Shown: positions 21,129-29,655, counted from the first letter of the stretch. The stretch is 29,729 nucleotides of DNA from JAGLQA01 sp023135565 (GCA_030639305.1 DAOWCY010000076.1:1-29729), one strand, 5' to 3'. The notes: a model not told the origin generated them from the letters alone. Numbers and translations: made by a program.

Positions 21129-23381
21129 ATGAAAATGAAACGAATTTCGATTTTTCTAATTGTACTTATAACGATTTTAGTCTTCGGCATGAGCCTGGCT
21201 GTTTTGGCGGCGGCTGAAGAGCAGCCCGCGGCACAGGAAGACACCGCCAAGAAAAAGGAAACTCAAAAGAAAAAAGAGGCAGCAAAGAAAGACAAAAAAG
21301 ACGAACCTGTTTCCATGCATTATGAGATGACAGTTACCGCCACCTTGACCAAGAAAGATACTTTCGAGATTCCTAAACCGGTAAGCATTGTGAATCAACA
21401 GAAAATCTTGGAAAAAGCCCCTAACAATATCACCGATCTTTTACCCGAACTGCCGGGAGTCGATGTTAACGGCGTAGGCGCAAACCAGAGCCGCCCGGTA
21501 ATACGTGGTTTCCGCGGGCAGCGCATCCTTTTGCTTGAAGACGGCATCCGCATGAATAATTCACGCCGGCAGCAGAATTTCGGCGAAATTCCCGCTTTAG
21601 TGGACGTCTCCGCGGTAGAGCGGATAGAAATCGTGCGTGGTCCTGCTTCGGTGCTTTACGGTTCCGATGCCATCGGCGGTGTGGTCAACATCATCACTAA
21701 ATTCCCGGATTACGACCTCGAAGGCGCCGCGGTACACGGCAGTTTAGGCTATCGCTACAGTTCTTCCGACAGCCAGAACAAAACCATGGCTAATGTCAAC
21801 GGCCATCTCGGCAAATTCGTTTTTTCTTTGAGTGGAAATTACCGTAAAGCCTTTGATTACATGGCCCCTTCCGGGACTTTCGGCGAGATCGACCTGGCTC
21901 AGGACGTCGAAGTAACCGATACCGGCGTAAAAGACGGCGGCCTTAACCTGATGTTGAATTATAATTTTACAAAGCAAAATCACTTAACTTTTAAATATGA
22001 ATATTACCATGCGAACGACGCCGGTTTCGGTTTTGTAGAACCCGATCTATATAATCCCGGTTCGGCCCGCATCCGCATCCGCTATCCCATGCAGGAGGTG
22101 CAAAAGTACACCTTCAAATACCAGGACAAAGAACTGGATTTTGTCCTGGCCGACCATTTTAGTTTCACCGCTTACAGCACAACTAACAGGCGGGAACTGA
22201 ACATGAATATATTCGTGCCTTTCGGTATTCCCGGTATGCCTGACGCGGGGATCAACATCGGTTCCGAAAACTACACCGATGTGCAGACCATAGGCTTCCG
22301 CTTTGAGTTTAACAAAGGCATCAAAAACCATCTCTTTAGTTACGGTTTTGATTTTTTCCGCGACAGCACCGAAAATACCGATAACAATACCAACCAGGTC
22401 GTGGGTTTCGGCCCCCCGGTTACAAATACAGACACCACCCCGCTGGTTCCCCATGCGGCCTACCGCAGCATGGGTGCATTTTTCCAGGATGACATCTCCC
22501 TCTTTTCCAGGACTTCTTTAATACTGGGTGTGCGCTACCAGAACGTCAACGCAAAAACAAAAGATACTCCCGGGCTGGAAGGTATGCCCCTGACAGACAG
22601 CACCGATCAGACCGTAGTCGGAGCTGCCAACCTGATTTTCGGTGTCAGCGACAAGTTGAAACTGGTTTTGTCTGTAGGCCGCGGTTTCAGGTCGCCTAAT
22701 TTGATCGAACGCTTTTTTAATGGTCCCACGCCCGAAGGCAGCGGTTTCCAGGTCAGGAATCCCGGCCTCAAAGCCGAAACCAGCCTGAATTTCGATATAG
22801 GCTTCAAATACCGCTGGAAAAGCATCTACTTAGAATCCTCTTATTTTAACAACGTCGTTTACGACGGCATAAGGGTGGCGGCCACCGGCGGAACCATCAA
22901 CGGTCTCCCCGAATACCGGGATATTAATGTAGACAAACTGCGTATGCAGGGTTATGAAATATTAGGTAAATTTTACTTCAACTTCGGTGTTACCTTAAGC
23001 GGAAATTACACTAAAATCGACTCCAAAGACCTGGCCAATCCCGAAACTCCTTATGTAGACACTTTCTCTTCTAAATTTAATCTCAATATCCGCTATGATT
23101 TTCCCGGGCAGCTTTTTTGGATGTCATATGACCTGCGCGTCAACGGCGAGCAGAAGGACGTGCAATTGGGAGATAATCCCATCGGTGAAACCATACCCGG
23201 TTTTTCGGTTCATTCTCTTAGTGGGGGAATCAACCTTTTCAAAAACAGTAACTTTCCCATGCGCCTCGGCATCATCGTCGGCAACCTGACCAACACTCTC
23301 TATTCCGAATTCTCCAATGCCAGTTTCTTCCGTCCCGCGCCGAAGCGTCATGTAGTGTTAACCTGGTCGATGCTCTTTTAA
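21129..23381 (+). CDS. TonB-dependent outer-membrane receptor
   Basis: A 750-residue receptor that should import a nutrient such as a metal chelate or oligosaccharide using TonB energy. A signal peptide (1-28) is followed by a Lys-rich linker of about 30 residues and a TonB-box-like EMTVTATL. The plug domain is complete: PVIRGFRGQRILLLEDGIR and VERIEIVRGPASVLYGSDAIGGVVNI. A beta-barrel ending in the aromatic LTWSMLF follows. Start at 21129 is chosen over 21117 because GAGGT lies five bases before it. No TonB, ABC or surface lipoprotein partner is nearby, so the ligand is unknown. The whole gene is enclosed by inverted repeats, and a strong terminator lies downstream. Confidence 0.93.
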   Translation: MKMKRISIFLIVLITILVFGMSLAVLAAAEEQPAAQEDTAKKKETQKKKEAAKKDKKDEPVSMHYEMTVTATLTKKDTFEIPKPVSIVNQQKILEKAPNNITDLLPELPGVDVNGVGANQSRPVIRGFRGQRILLLEDGIRMNNSRRQQNFGEIPALVDVSAVERIEIVRGPASVLYGSDAIGGVVNIITKFPDYDLEGAAVHGSLGYRYSSSDSQNKTMANVNGHLGKFVFSLSGNYRKAFDYMAPSGTFGEIDLAQDVEVTDTGVKDGGLNLMLNYNFTKQNHLTFKYEYYHANDAGFGFVEPDLYNPGSARIRIRYPMQEVQKYTFKYQDKELDFVLADHFSFTAYSTTNRRELNMNIFVPFGIPGMPDAGINIGSENYTDVQTIGFRFEFNKGIKNHLFSYGFDFFRDSTENTDNNTNQVVGFGPPVTNTDTTPLVPHAAYRSMGAFFQDDISLFSRTSLILGVRYQNVNAKTKDTPGLEGMPLTDSTDQTVVGAANLIFGVSDKLKLVLSVGRGFRSPNLIERFFNGPTPEGSGFQVRNPGLKAETSLNFDIGFKYRWKSIYLESSYFNNVVYDGIRVAATGGTINGLPEYRDINVDKLRMQGYEILGKFYFNFGVTLSGNYTKIDSKDLANPETPYVDTFSSKFNLNIRYDFPGQLFWMSYDLRVNGEQKDVQLGDNPIGETIPGFSVHSLSGGINLFKNSNFPMRLGIIVGNLTNTLYSEFSNASFFRPAPKRHVVLTWSMLF

Positions 23382-23394
23382 AAACCTTCTCTAT

Positions 23395-23492
23395 ATATGC
23401 CATTACATGGCGGTAATGAACAACATGTTGTACATATTTCGGGTTCCCACCGCCAGATGGCTGTTTTTTCAAGCTTAGTCTTGAAAAAACAC
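23395..23492 (-). repeat. Inverted repeat, right arm of the receptor cassette
   Basis: Counterpart of the left arm. It contains CCATTACATGG, the perfect ACAACATGTTGT palindrome and TTTTTTCAAG-CTTAGT-CTTGAAAAAA, a 10-bp stem with T and A runs that could terminate transcription in both directions. Starts 13 bases after the receptor stop. Confidence 0.9.
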
Positions 23493-23545
23493 TATTTATT
23501 CATCTTTTTCGTTGTTGTGGCAGGCGGCGAAAAGGAAAATCGAAA

Positions 23546-23575
23546 GGGGCAGCCTTTTGGCTGCCCCTTTTTTTT
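23546..23575 (+). terminator. Strong rho-independent terminator
   Basis: GGGGCAGCC-TTTT-GGCTGCCCC followed by eight T. It ends the receptor transcript. Confidence 0.92.
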
Positions 23576-23686
23576 ACGGATGGCATCCGCAGCCTATGAA
23601 ACATCCGAAACGCTCTTCTCATTTAAGAAAATTCTCTCGAAAAAACAAAATTTTTGACTTTTGATAAAGAATGTCCCAGGAAGTAA

Positions 23687-23730
23687 GTTTATAAACTCAA
23701 TTTATAGTGTTTATAAACTGTTTATAAAAA
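23687..23730. repeat. Four 11-bp helically phased repeats
   Basis: GTTTATAAACT at 23687 and 23709, a degenerate CAATTTATAGT between them at 23698, and GTTTATAAAAA at 23720: an 11-bp period. GTTTATAAAC is a perfect palindrome. It lies about 230 bp upstream of the next gene, in an AT-rich gap (23576-23958) with no other gene. A repressor or activator site is plausible. Confidence 0.7.
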
Positions 23731-23958
23731 AAATCAATATTACAATCATTCAAAATCTCCTTATATGGCTGATATAACTTGATTGTTGGAATTTAACCGG
23801 TATTGGAAACAAAATTGCTAAGAGTATCCCGGAGAAAGTTATAATGCTTTATAAATGGGTGCCACCTTAGTTTTGTTGATAGGGGGAGCATTGGAAATAT
23901 CCAATTTCCAGTGAACCGATACATGAAATTATGAAATAAATTAAAAGGAGGTTTTAAA

Positions 23959-24795
23959 ATGAAAAGGTTTAGTGTCATTTGTTTGGTAATCGTGATAGCA
24001 TTCGTGTTTAGTATGAATGTCTATCCCGACGGGTTTACCGGCAAATGTGGAGTCAGTTTTACCAAAACAAACGATCTTTACTGTTTTAAAGGTAGTGTGT
24101 TCAATTATGAAAACAAAATGCCGCTGTATTCGTGGCCTTTAAAAGAAAATTCCACGTCATTCGATAATTTTGAGAATTATAATTACAATGGGCTGTTAAG
24201 CGCCGGTCATCTGTTAAGCGAGTCCAGGTTACCAAACCAGGTGCAGCGCATGGAGAGACCTCGTTTGAGCAGCCGTAAAATTGCCGGTGAAATTGTTTTA
24301 GGAATAGCCGGAGGTGTAGCTTTCGGTATTGCAGGTGTATATATTGCAGCATCTATTGGAGGTGAAGGATTTGACCCTTATGAGCCTGAGGGTATATTCC
24401 AAGTAATGATAGGTTATCATGCAGGTTCAGCGCTCGGCAGCGCTCTCGGTGTGTATCTTGTTGGAAATTCAGGGAATGTACAAGGATCATTTAGCAGGGC
24501 CTTACTCGGCAGCGCTCTTGGGGCAGTTTTATCTATTGGTTCGCTTTTTTTTGCTGCAAGGGAACATTTTATAATTACAGCAGCAACTCTTCCGCCCATC
24601 TTTGCTTCGATTTATTTTAATCGTTCACTCAGGTATAAACATCCACCCACAGGTGGAAATGCGTTATTAAATTTTCGTGAAGGTCGAGTGCGTTTCGGGA
24701 TACCACTAATCAGTGTTCAACCGCTTTCCGATTACCGGAGAATGGGGAAAAGGGCTTTCATGTTAAATATGAATGTGTTGAGTATACAGCTATAG
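23959..24795 (+). CDS. Exported glycine-zipper protein, paralogue A
   Basis: A 278-residue protein, paralogue of the gene at 28502. A signal peptide (1-22, ends near VYPDG) precedes a charged region with GLLSAGHLLSE, then hydrophobic glycine-zipper helices (about 105-215) with GSALGSALGVYLVG-type repeats, and a conserved tail (YFNRSLRYKHPP, FGIPLISVQPL, MNVLSIQL). It probably inserts in or spans a membrane, but no family is recognised. AGGAGG is seven bases before the ATG. It is followed by a non-coding module shared with its paralogue. Function unknown. Confidence 0.75.
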   Translation: MKRFSVICLVIVIAFVFSMNVYPDGFTGKCGVSFTKTNDLYCFKGSVFNYENKMPLYSWPLKENSTSFDNFENYNYNGLLSAGHLLSESRLPNQVQRMERPRLSSRKIAGEIVLGIAGGVAFGIAGVYIAASIGGEGFDPYEPEGIFQVMIGYHAGSALGSALGVYLVGNSGNVQGSFSRALLGSALGAVLSIGSLFFAAREHFIITAATLPPIFASIYFNRSLRYKHPPTGGNALLNFREGRVRFGIPLISVQPLSDYRRMGKRAFMLNMNVLSIQL

Positions 24796-25074
24796 GCGAT
24801 TAGTCCAGGGAATTTTATGGACTGCTGGGCCGGGAAGTATCTTTTCTTTGCCTGATAATCATATAGAAGTTTTCGCGGGTCGAAAGCTTCTATCTTTTAA
24901 AACGCTCCCAAAGGACGAAACACTTTTGGTAAACGTTAGCTCTTTGACTTACCCGTTAGCCTTGCTCTAAAGTCACAGCATCCGTCTATTCGTATCTATT
25001 GCCAGCTTATCTATACCAATATAGACTGTATGTGGGGGGGTAGGCGCCTCCTCCCTCCCACGCCCCCCCACACC
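24796..25074 (+). repeat. Duplicated non-coding module A with hairpins
   Basis: About 279 bp after the stop of paralogue A, repeated after paralogue B (29336-29610) with only four or five differences. It contains AGTCCA-(10)-TGGACT (24802-24823), a 13-bp stem with one G-U pair and a CGGGT loop (24863-24893), a roughly 20-bp direct repeat starting CGTTAGC (about 24933 and 24955), and TCTAT/ATAGA near 25012. No long frame. It may be a structured RNA or a 3' UTR element; equally it may be only a recent duplication. Confidence 0.7.
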
Positions 25075-25139
25075 ACCTTTCCATCTTATCTCTCCCCCCC
25101 ATTTCTACTTCCAGTCGGTCAAGTTTTTTCGATGTGGGG

Positions 25140-25167
25140 TTGCATTTTTTTTCCAATTGGATAAAAT
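25140..25167 (+). promoter_or_regulatory. Possible promoter in the IS110 left end
   Basis: TTGCAT (25140-25145), 16 bp, TAAAAT (25162-25167). It could serve the transposase (AAGGAGGTTACC before its ATG). Its position downstream of most of the left end does not favour transcription of a long bridge RNA. Confidence 0.35.
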
Positions 25168-25230
25168 CTTACAAGTGTAAAATGATTAACATAGCCATAA
25201 AAAAAATCACAAAAATATAAGGAGGTTACC

Positions 25231-26314
25231 ATGGGACATTTGGGCGGTCTTGATCTCCACAGCAACAACGTTTGCGGCGTTGTGATCGACGAACAGGAAC
25301 GCTGGGTGCTTAAACGTAAGTTTAAAAACAACCTGCCATCTATTCTCCAGGGTCTGGAACCCTACAAAAAAACCATATCCGCTATAGCTGTTGAAGCTAC
25401 CTATAACTGGTACTGGCTTGTTGATGGCTTGAAGGCACATGGTTACAACGTGCACCTGGCTCACCCGGCTGGCATAGAGGGTCGTTCGGGCAAAAAACGC
25501 ACCAATGACTTTTACGACGCCTTTCACCTGGCTCATTTGCTAAGGATAGGCAATTTCCCTGAAAGTTACATTTATCCTAAAGAGGAGCGGCCTGTACGCG
25601 ATCTGCTGCGCAAAAGGAGTATGTTGGTGAAAAATAAGACCCAACACACGTTGAGTTTCATCAACCTTGTAAACCGGCACTTTGGTTTCAGCCTCCGCGG
25701 CAATGAAGTGAAACATAAAGTGGACCCCTTTGTCAAGACAGAAATTAACTAAAGTTAAGCATCTATTGCTGTCGGGTAAAGCCAATATTTCGTTGGTACG
25801 GCGCCTTGCGGAAGAGATAAAGATATTGGAAAAAAGTGTTCGGGAAAAAGGCCGTTTGAAACCCCAATTCAAGCAGTTGTTAACGGTTCCTGGAATTGGT
25901 GACGTGATCGGTTTAACCATTTGTTTTGAGGTCGGTCTACTCTCACGCTTTCGCACAGTTGGTAATTATCTTTCGTACTGCCGGATGGTGGACAGTCAAT
26001 GTACATCCAATGAGAAAAAAAAAGGTGAAAACAACCGCAAGAGTGGCAACAAATACTTATGCTGGGCTTATATCGAAGCCGCTAATTTTGCCAAACGGTC
26101 GTGTCCTTATGCTAATGTATATTTTAAAAACAAACTTAAAGAAAGCGGTAAGACTGTAGTGGCGACCAAAGCGTTGGCAGCTAAGCTTGCCAGGGCCACC
26201 TTTTTTATGATGACAAGAGATGAACCTTACAACCCGGAGAAGTTATTTAAGAACTTCAGTAAAAAAGCGAAGACTGTAATTCTTCCTAAAATCGGCCGGG
26301 GCAGTAAACCCTGA
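25231..26314 (+). pseudogene. IS110 transposase (DEDD), frameshifted
   Basis: Two overlapping frames together make one IS110-type recombinase. The first (to 25752, 173 residues) holds the RuvC-like DEDD residues Asp8 (GLDLHS), Glu55 (VEATYNWYW), Asp93 and Asp96 (TNDFYDAF). The second (from about 25730 to 26314) holds the C-terminal Transposase_20 part, with VPGIGDVIGL and the catalytic-serine motif RKSGNKYL. The frame shifts by +1 near 25716-25752, where the 45-bp repeat lies. No known IS110 member needs a programmed shift, so I call it broken. The catalytic residues all survive, so the event may be recent. Confidence 0.85.
25716..25760 (+). repeat. Exact 45-bp repeat, copy 1
   Basis: Identical to 29611-29655. 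It begins TAAAGTGGACCCCTTTGTCA and spans the frame break of the IS110 gene. The first part does not look like transposase coding sequence and recalls an IS terminal sequence; the last 16 bases fit the transposase frame. Confidence 0.9.
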
Positions 26315-26321
26315 AAGGGGA

Positions 26322-26344
26322 CTGGTTAACAACCAGGGTTTTTT
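26322..26344 (+). terminator. Terminator after the transposase
   Basis: CTGGTT-AAC-AACCAG followed by GG and six T. A wider stem AAACCCTG/CAGGGTTT (26307-26340) encloses it. It lies at the right end of the IS element and could be part of it. Confidence 0.7.
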
Positions 26345-26855
26345 GACGGACAATGATGCGATATGTTTCAGCCGTTCAACAGATAACGGCGCAGCCTGGA
26401 GCCCGGCTGTAATTGTATCAAGTAATTTGAGAGAAGAATTGCCAAAAATTGCTGTAGACGGCGGAGGAAATATCAGTGTAGTATGGTCCGATTTGATATC
26501 GGGAGATATATATTTCAGCCGCTCAATAGATGAGGGCGCAACCTGGACCCAGCCTATAAATATAGCCGGGACAGGCGATTTTTGTAAACCGTCTGTTGTT
26601 GTGGACAAAGCAGGGAATATTAATGTTGTATGGCGAGATAAATCTTGGGAACATTTTGGGATATGTTTCAGCCGCTCAATAAATAACGGTGAGACCTGGA
26701 GCCCAGGATTATATATCCCAGATAATTCGGTATCTTCCAACCATCCCAAAATTGCAGTCGACAGCGCAGGAAATATCAATGTAATATTTTGTGGTTCTAC
26801 TATGATGGACGGCAAGAATGCCTGCAGTATACGTTTTTCCAGTAGTACCCGTTAA
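26343..26855 (+). pseudogene. 5'-truncated BNR-repeat gene
   Basis: About 170 codons equal to the last third of the BNR lipoprotein-like gene downstream: three Asp-box units (FSRSTDNGAAWSP, FSRSIDEGATWTQ, FSRSINNGETWSP) alternating with IAVDSAGNINVVW. Similarity to that gene begins at about 26344 (against 27966), exactly where the IS110 element ends, so the first two thirds of the gene, signal peptide included, are missing. The truncation was probably caused by the IS insertion or an associated deletion. There is no ribosome site or start. The stop is followed by AACAAATTATCAA, as in the intact gene. Confidence 0.85.
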
Positions 26856-26976
26856 AACAAATTATCAAAGTTATATAGCCGATTGAGCAATTCCTGGAGA
26901 TTTATCGAAAAAGGGTTTTGAGAGTTTTTCTCTAAAAACTCTTAACAAAACAAAATAAATTAAAGGAGGTAATAAA

Positions 26977-28476
26977 ATGAAAGGATTGAAAATTTTAATT
27001 TCCGCCGTTTTTGTATGGTTAATTATGTTTCAATGCTGCTCTTCACCCAATAACGGGGAAAACGGGGAACTAACTTTATTTTCTATTTCACCATCATCAA
27101 AAGTTTCTCATATGCCATCCTTCACACTATCAGCCTTTGGAACAAACTTTGTTCCAGGTTCAGAGATTATTTTTAATGGAGTTTCTAAACAGACCGATTA
27201 TATAAGTTCTACAGAGCTTACCTGTCAGATAGATACTTATGATATTACGTTAAATCCTTCCGCTGCAAATGGTGACGAGAGTTCATCCGGGAATCTTGTC
27301 CCTGTCCTGGTTCGAAATCCCGCTCCTGGCGGCGGCGACTCCAATTCCACTTCTTTCATTATAGAGAGTAACTATACTTTCTATGATGAAAAAACTATCT
27401 TTGCATGCTCTGATGAGCAAAAATATCCTGCAATTTCAGCAGACAGAGCCGGGAATATAAATGTGGTATGGATGAATCGGAAGGACAATCCCGAAATATG
27501 TTTCAGCCGCTCAATAGATGAGGGCGCAACCTGGACCCAGGAGTTAATTATCTCTGAAACCAGGGAAGATTCTGATGGTCCTGCAATTGCAGTTGATAGC
27601 GCGGGAAATATTAATGTTGCCTGGGACGATTTCCCAATCCGCATGGAGTGGCCGCACAGTGATATACGTTTCTGCCGTTCAACAGATAATGGTATGACCT
27701 GGTGCCAGGCGGTAACTATTAATAAACTGGGAGCTTTCTGCCGTCCTGAAATTGCCGTAGACAGCGAAGGGAATTTAAATGTTGTTTGGTGGGATACTCC
27801 CGATCTCTATTCCTATAATGGTGAGATATGGTTCAGCCGCTCAACAGATAACGGCTCCACCTGGAGCCCGGCTGTATTAATCTCTACTAATTCGGAAAGT
27901 TCATTTAATCCTGCAATTGCGATTGACATTGAAGGAAATATTAATGTTGTATGGCAGGGGCATTTGAAGGACAATGATGGGATATGTTTCAGTCGCTCAA
28001 CAGATTACGGCGCCACCTGGAGCCCGGCTGAAATTGTCTCAAGTGGATTGAGAGATAGAGGGCCAGAAATTGCTGTAGATAACGAAGGCAATATCATTGT
28101 AGTATGGTACGATCATAATCCTATGGTATTATTCAGTCGCTCAATAGACTATGGTATGACATGGAGCCAGCCTATAGCAATACCTGGACGTGGATTCCGT
28201 GGTCGTCCTTCTGTTGCCGTAGATGAAGCCGGGAATATTAATGTTGTCTGGGAGTATTACTCATCTATCAATCCGATGAATTATACGATTTGTTTCAGCC
28301 GCTCAATAGATGGCGGCGTGACCTGGAGCAAGTGGTTAGAAATCTCAAAAAGTTCGGAATTTGCTGGTTTTCCTAAAATTGCAGTTGACAGCGCAGGAAA
28401 TATCAATGTCGTCTGGGCTGGTTCTGCTACCGAAAACGGGCTTAGTAGTATCTTTTTTTCCGGCAGTATCCGTTAA
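26977..28476 (+). CDS. Exported IPT/TIG and BNR-repeat protein
   Basis: A 499-residue exported protein. The hydrophobic start (residues 5-20) is followed by FQCCSSP; a lipoprotein is possible, but the lipobox residues (MFQ before the Cys) are poor. Residues of about 32-130 look like an IPT/TIG Ig-type domain (ISPSSKVSHMPSFTLSAFGTNF). Residues 135-499 contain six full Asp-box units of about 45-60 residues (S-R-S-x-D-x-G-x-T-W), each followed by IAVDSAGNINVVW, a beta-propeller of the BNR/sialidase type. No sialidase arginine triad is visible, so binding is more likely than hydrolysis. AAAGGAGG is seven bases before the ATG. It lies 25 bases before paralogue B and probably shares its message. 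Confidence 0.88.
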   Translation: MKGLKILISAVFVWLIMFQCCSSPNNGENGELTLFSISPSSKVSHMPSFTLSAFGTNFVPGSEIIFNGVSKQTDYISSTELTCQIDTYDITLNPSAANGDESSSGNLVPVLVRNPAPGGGDSNSTSFIIESNYTFYDEKTIFACSDEQKYPAISADRAGNINVVWMNRKDNPEICFSRSIDEGATWTQELIISETREDSDGPAIAVDSAGNINVAWDDFPIRMEWPHSDIRFCRSTDNGMTWCQAVTINKLGAFCRPEIAVDSEGNLNVVWWDTPDLYSYNGEIWFSRSTDNGSTWSPAVLISTNSESSFNPAIAIDIEGNINVVWQGHLKDNDGICFSRSTDYGATWSPAEIVSSGLRDRGPEIAVDNEGNIIVVWYDHNPMVLFSRSIDYGMTWSQPIAIPGRGFRGRPSVAVDEAGNINVVWEYYSSINPMNYTICFSRSIDGGVTWSKWLEISKSSEFAGFPKIAVDSAGNINVVWAGSATENGLSSIFFSGSIR

Positions 28477-28501
28477 AGCAAATTATCAAGGAGGTAATAA
28501 A

Positions 28502-29335
28502 ATGAAAAAAAAATTTGTAATTTGTTTGGCAATCGTGATAGGTTTCGTGTTTAGTATGAAGGTCTATCCCGATGGGTTTACCGGCAAGTATATAGTCAAT
28601 TTTTCCAAAACGAACGGTCTTGACTTTTTTAAAGATAATATGTTCAATTATGAAAATAAAATGGTACTGTATTCGTGGCCTTTAAGAGAAAAGTCCACGT
28701 CACTCGATAATTTTGAAAATTATAATTACAAGGGACTTTTAGGCGCCGGTCATCTGTTAAGCGAAACCGGTTTAGCAAACCGAGTGCAGCATATAGAGAA
28801 ACCTCGTTTAACCATTATTAATATTATTGGTGGGGTTACTTTAGGAATAGCAGGAAGTATAGTGCTCGGTAGGTTGGGAGCACGTCTTGGAGGTAAAGCT
28901 GCAAATAATCTAGCTAATAGTATTTCCGGAGGTTATATCATGGTAGGGGCAGGTTTTTCTGCCGGTTCAGCGCTCGGTGGCGCTCTCGGTGTCTATATTG
29001 TGGGAAGTTTAGGGAATGTACGAGGTCGATTTGGCAAGGCCTTACTCGGTGGTGCCCTGGGCGCAGGTATAGCTTTTTTCACGATATTTGGTGGCGGCCT
29101 ACTCGCTTATTTAGCTGCATCAGCAGTTCTTCCTCCCCTCTTTGCTGCGATTTTTTTTAATCGTTCACTCAGGTATAAACATCCACCCAAAGATGGAAAT
29201 GCGTTATTAAATTTTCGGGAAGGTCGAGTTCGTTTCGGGATACCACTTGTCAGTGTTCAACCGCTTGCCGATTTCGGGAGAATGGGGAAAAAGGCTTTCA
29301 TGATAAATATGAATGTGTTGAGTATACAGCTTTAG
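28502..29335 (+). CDS. Exported glycine-zipper protein, paralogue B
   Basis: A 277-residue paralogue of the protein at 23959. Signal peptide, YPDGFTGK, AGHLLSE and the tail YFNRSLRYKHPP-like FFNRSLRYKHPP are shared. The central glycine-zipper region (GSALGGALGVYIVG) is the most different part. I start it at 28502, where AAGGAGG precedes the ATG by eight bases; a longer frame from 28361 overlaps the BNR gene and lacks a ribosome site. The last 170 bp of coding and the following 275 bp are nearly the same as in copy A. Role unknown; its position 25 bases behind the BNR gene suggests the two work together at the envelope. Confidence 0.78.
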   Translation: MKKKFVICLAIVIGFVFSMKVYPDGFTGKYIVNFSKTNGLDFFKDNMFNYENKMVLYSWPLREKSTSLDNFENYNYKGLLGAGHLLSETGLANRVQHIEKPRLTIINIIGGVTLGIAGSIVLGRLGARLGGKAANNLANSISGGYIMVGAGFSAGSALGGALGVYIVGSLGNVRGRFGKALLGGALGAGIAFFTIFGGGLLAYLAASAVLPPLFAAIFFNRSLRYKHPPKDGNALLNFREGRVRFGIPLVSVQPLADFGRMGKKAFMINMNVLSIQL

Positions 29336-29610
29336 GCGATTAGTCCAGGGAATTTTATGGACTGCTGGGCCAGGAAGTATCTTTTCTTTGCCTGATAATC
29401 ATATAGAAGTTTTCGCGGGTCGAAAGCTTCTATCTTTTAAAACGCTCCCAAAGGACGAAACACTTTTGGTAAACGTTAGCTCTTTGACTTACCCGTTAGC
29501 CTTACTCTAAAGTCACAGCATCCGTCTATTCGTATCTATTGCCAGCTTATCTATACCAATATAGACTGTATGTGGGGGGGTAGGCACCTCCTCCCTCCCA
29601 CGCCCCCCCC
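29336..29610 (+). repeat. Duplicated non-coding module B with hairpins
   Basis: Second copy of the module at 24796-25074, about 98-99% identical. The 13-bp stem is at 29403-29433. It ends in a run of C, where it meets the second copy of the 45-bp repeat. Confidence 0.7.
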
Positions 29611-29655
29611 TAAAGTGGACCCCTTTGTCAAGACAGAAATTAACTAAAGTTAAGC
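29611..29655 (+). repeat. Exact 45-bp repeat, copy 2
   Basis: Identical to 25716-25760, with no other IS110 sequence beside it. It joins the end of module B directly. Confidence 0.9.

Larger units (their letters stand above)
25075..26344 (+). mobile_element. IS110-family element, approximate limits
   Basis: The transposase type is clear; the ends are not, because IS110 elements lack terminal inverted repeats. The left limit is set where copies A and B of the flanking module stop matching (25074/29610), the right limit where similarity to the BNR gene begins (about 26343). That gives about 1.27 kb with about 155 bp of non-coding left end and 30 bp of right end. IS110-group elements carry a bridge RNA in the left end, so 25075-25230 is where to look. 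Confidence 0.7.

Noticed and set aside
23272..23657. Small frames across the right inverted arm and the terminator
   Set aside because: They depend on palindromic sequence and end in the terminator.
25716..25752. Programmed frameshift in the IS110 transposase
   Set aside because: IS110 enzymes are made from one frame, no convincing slippery site and stem is visible, and the 45-bp repeat explains the break better.
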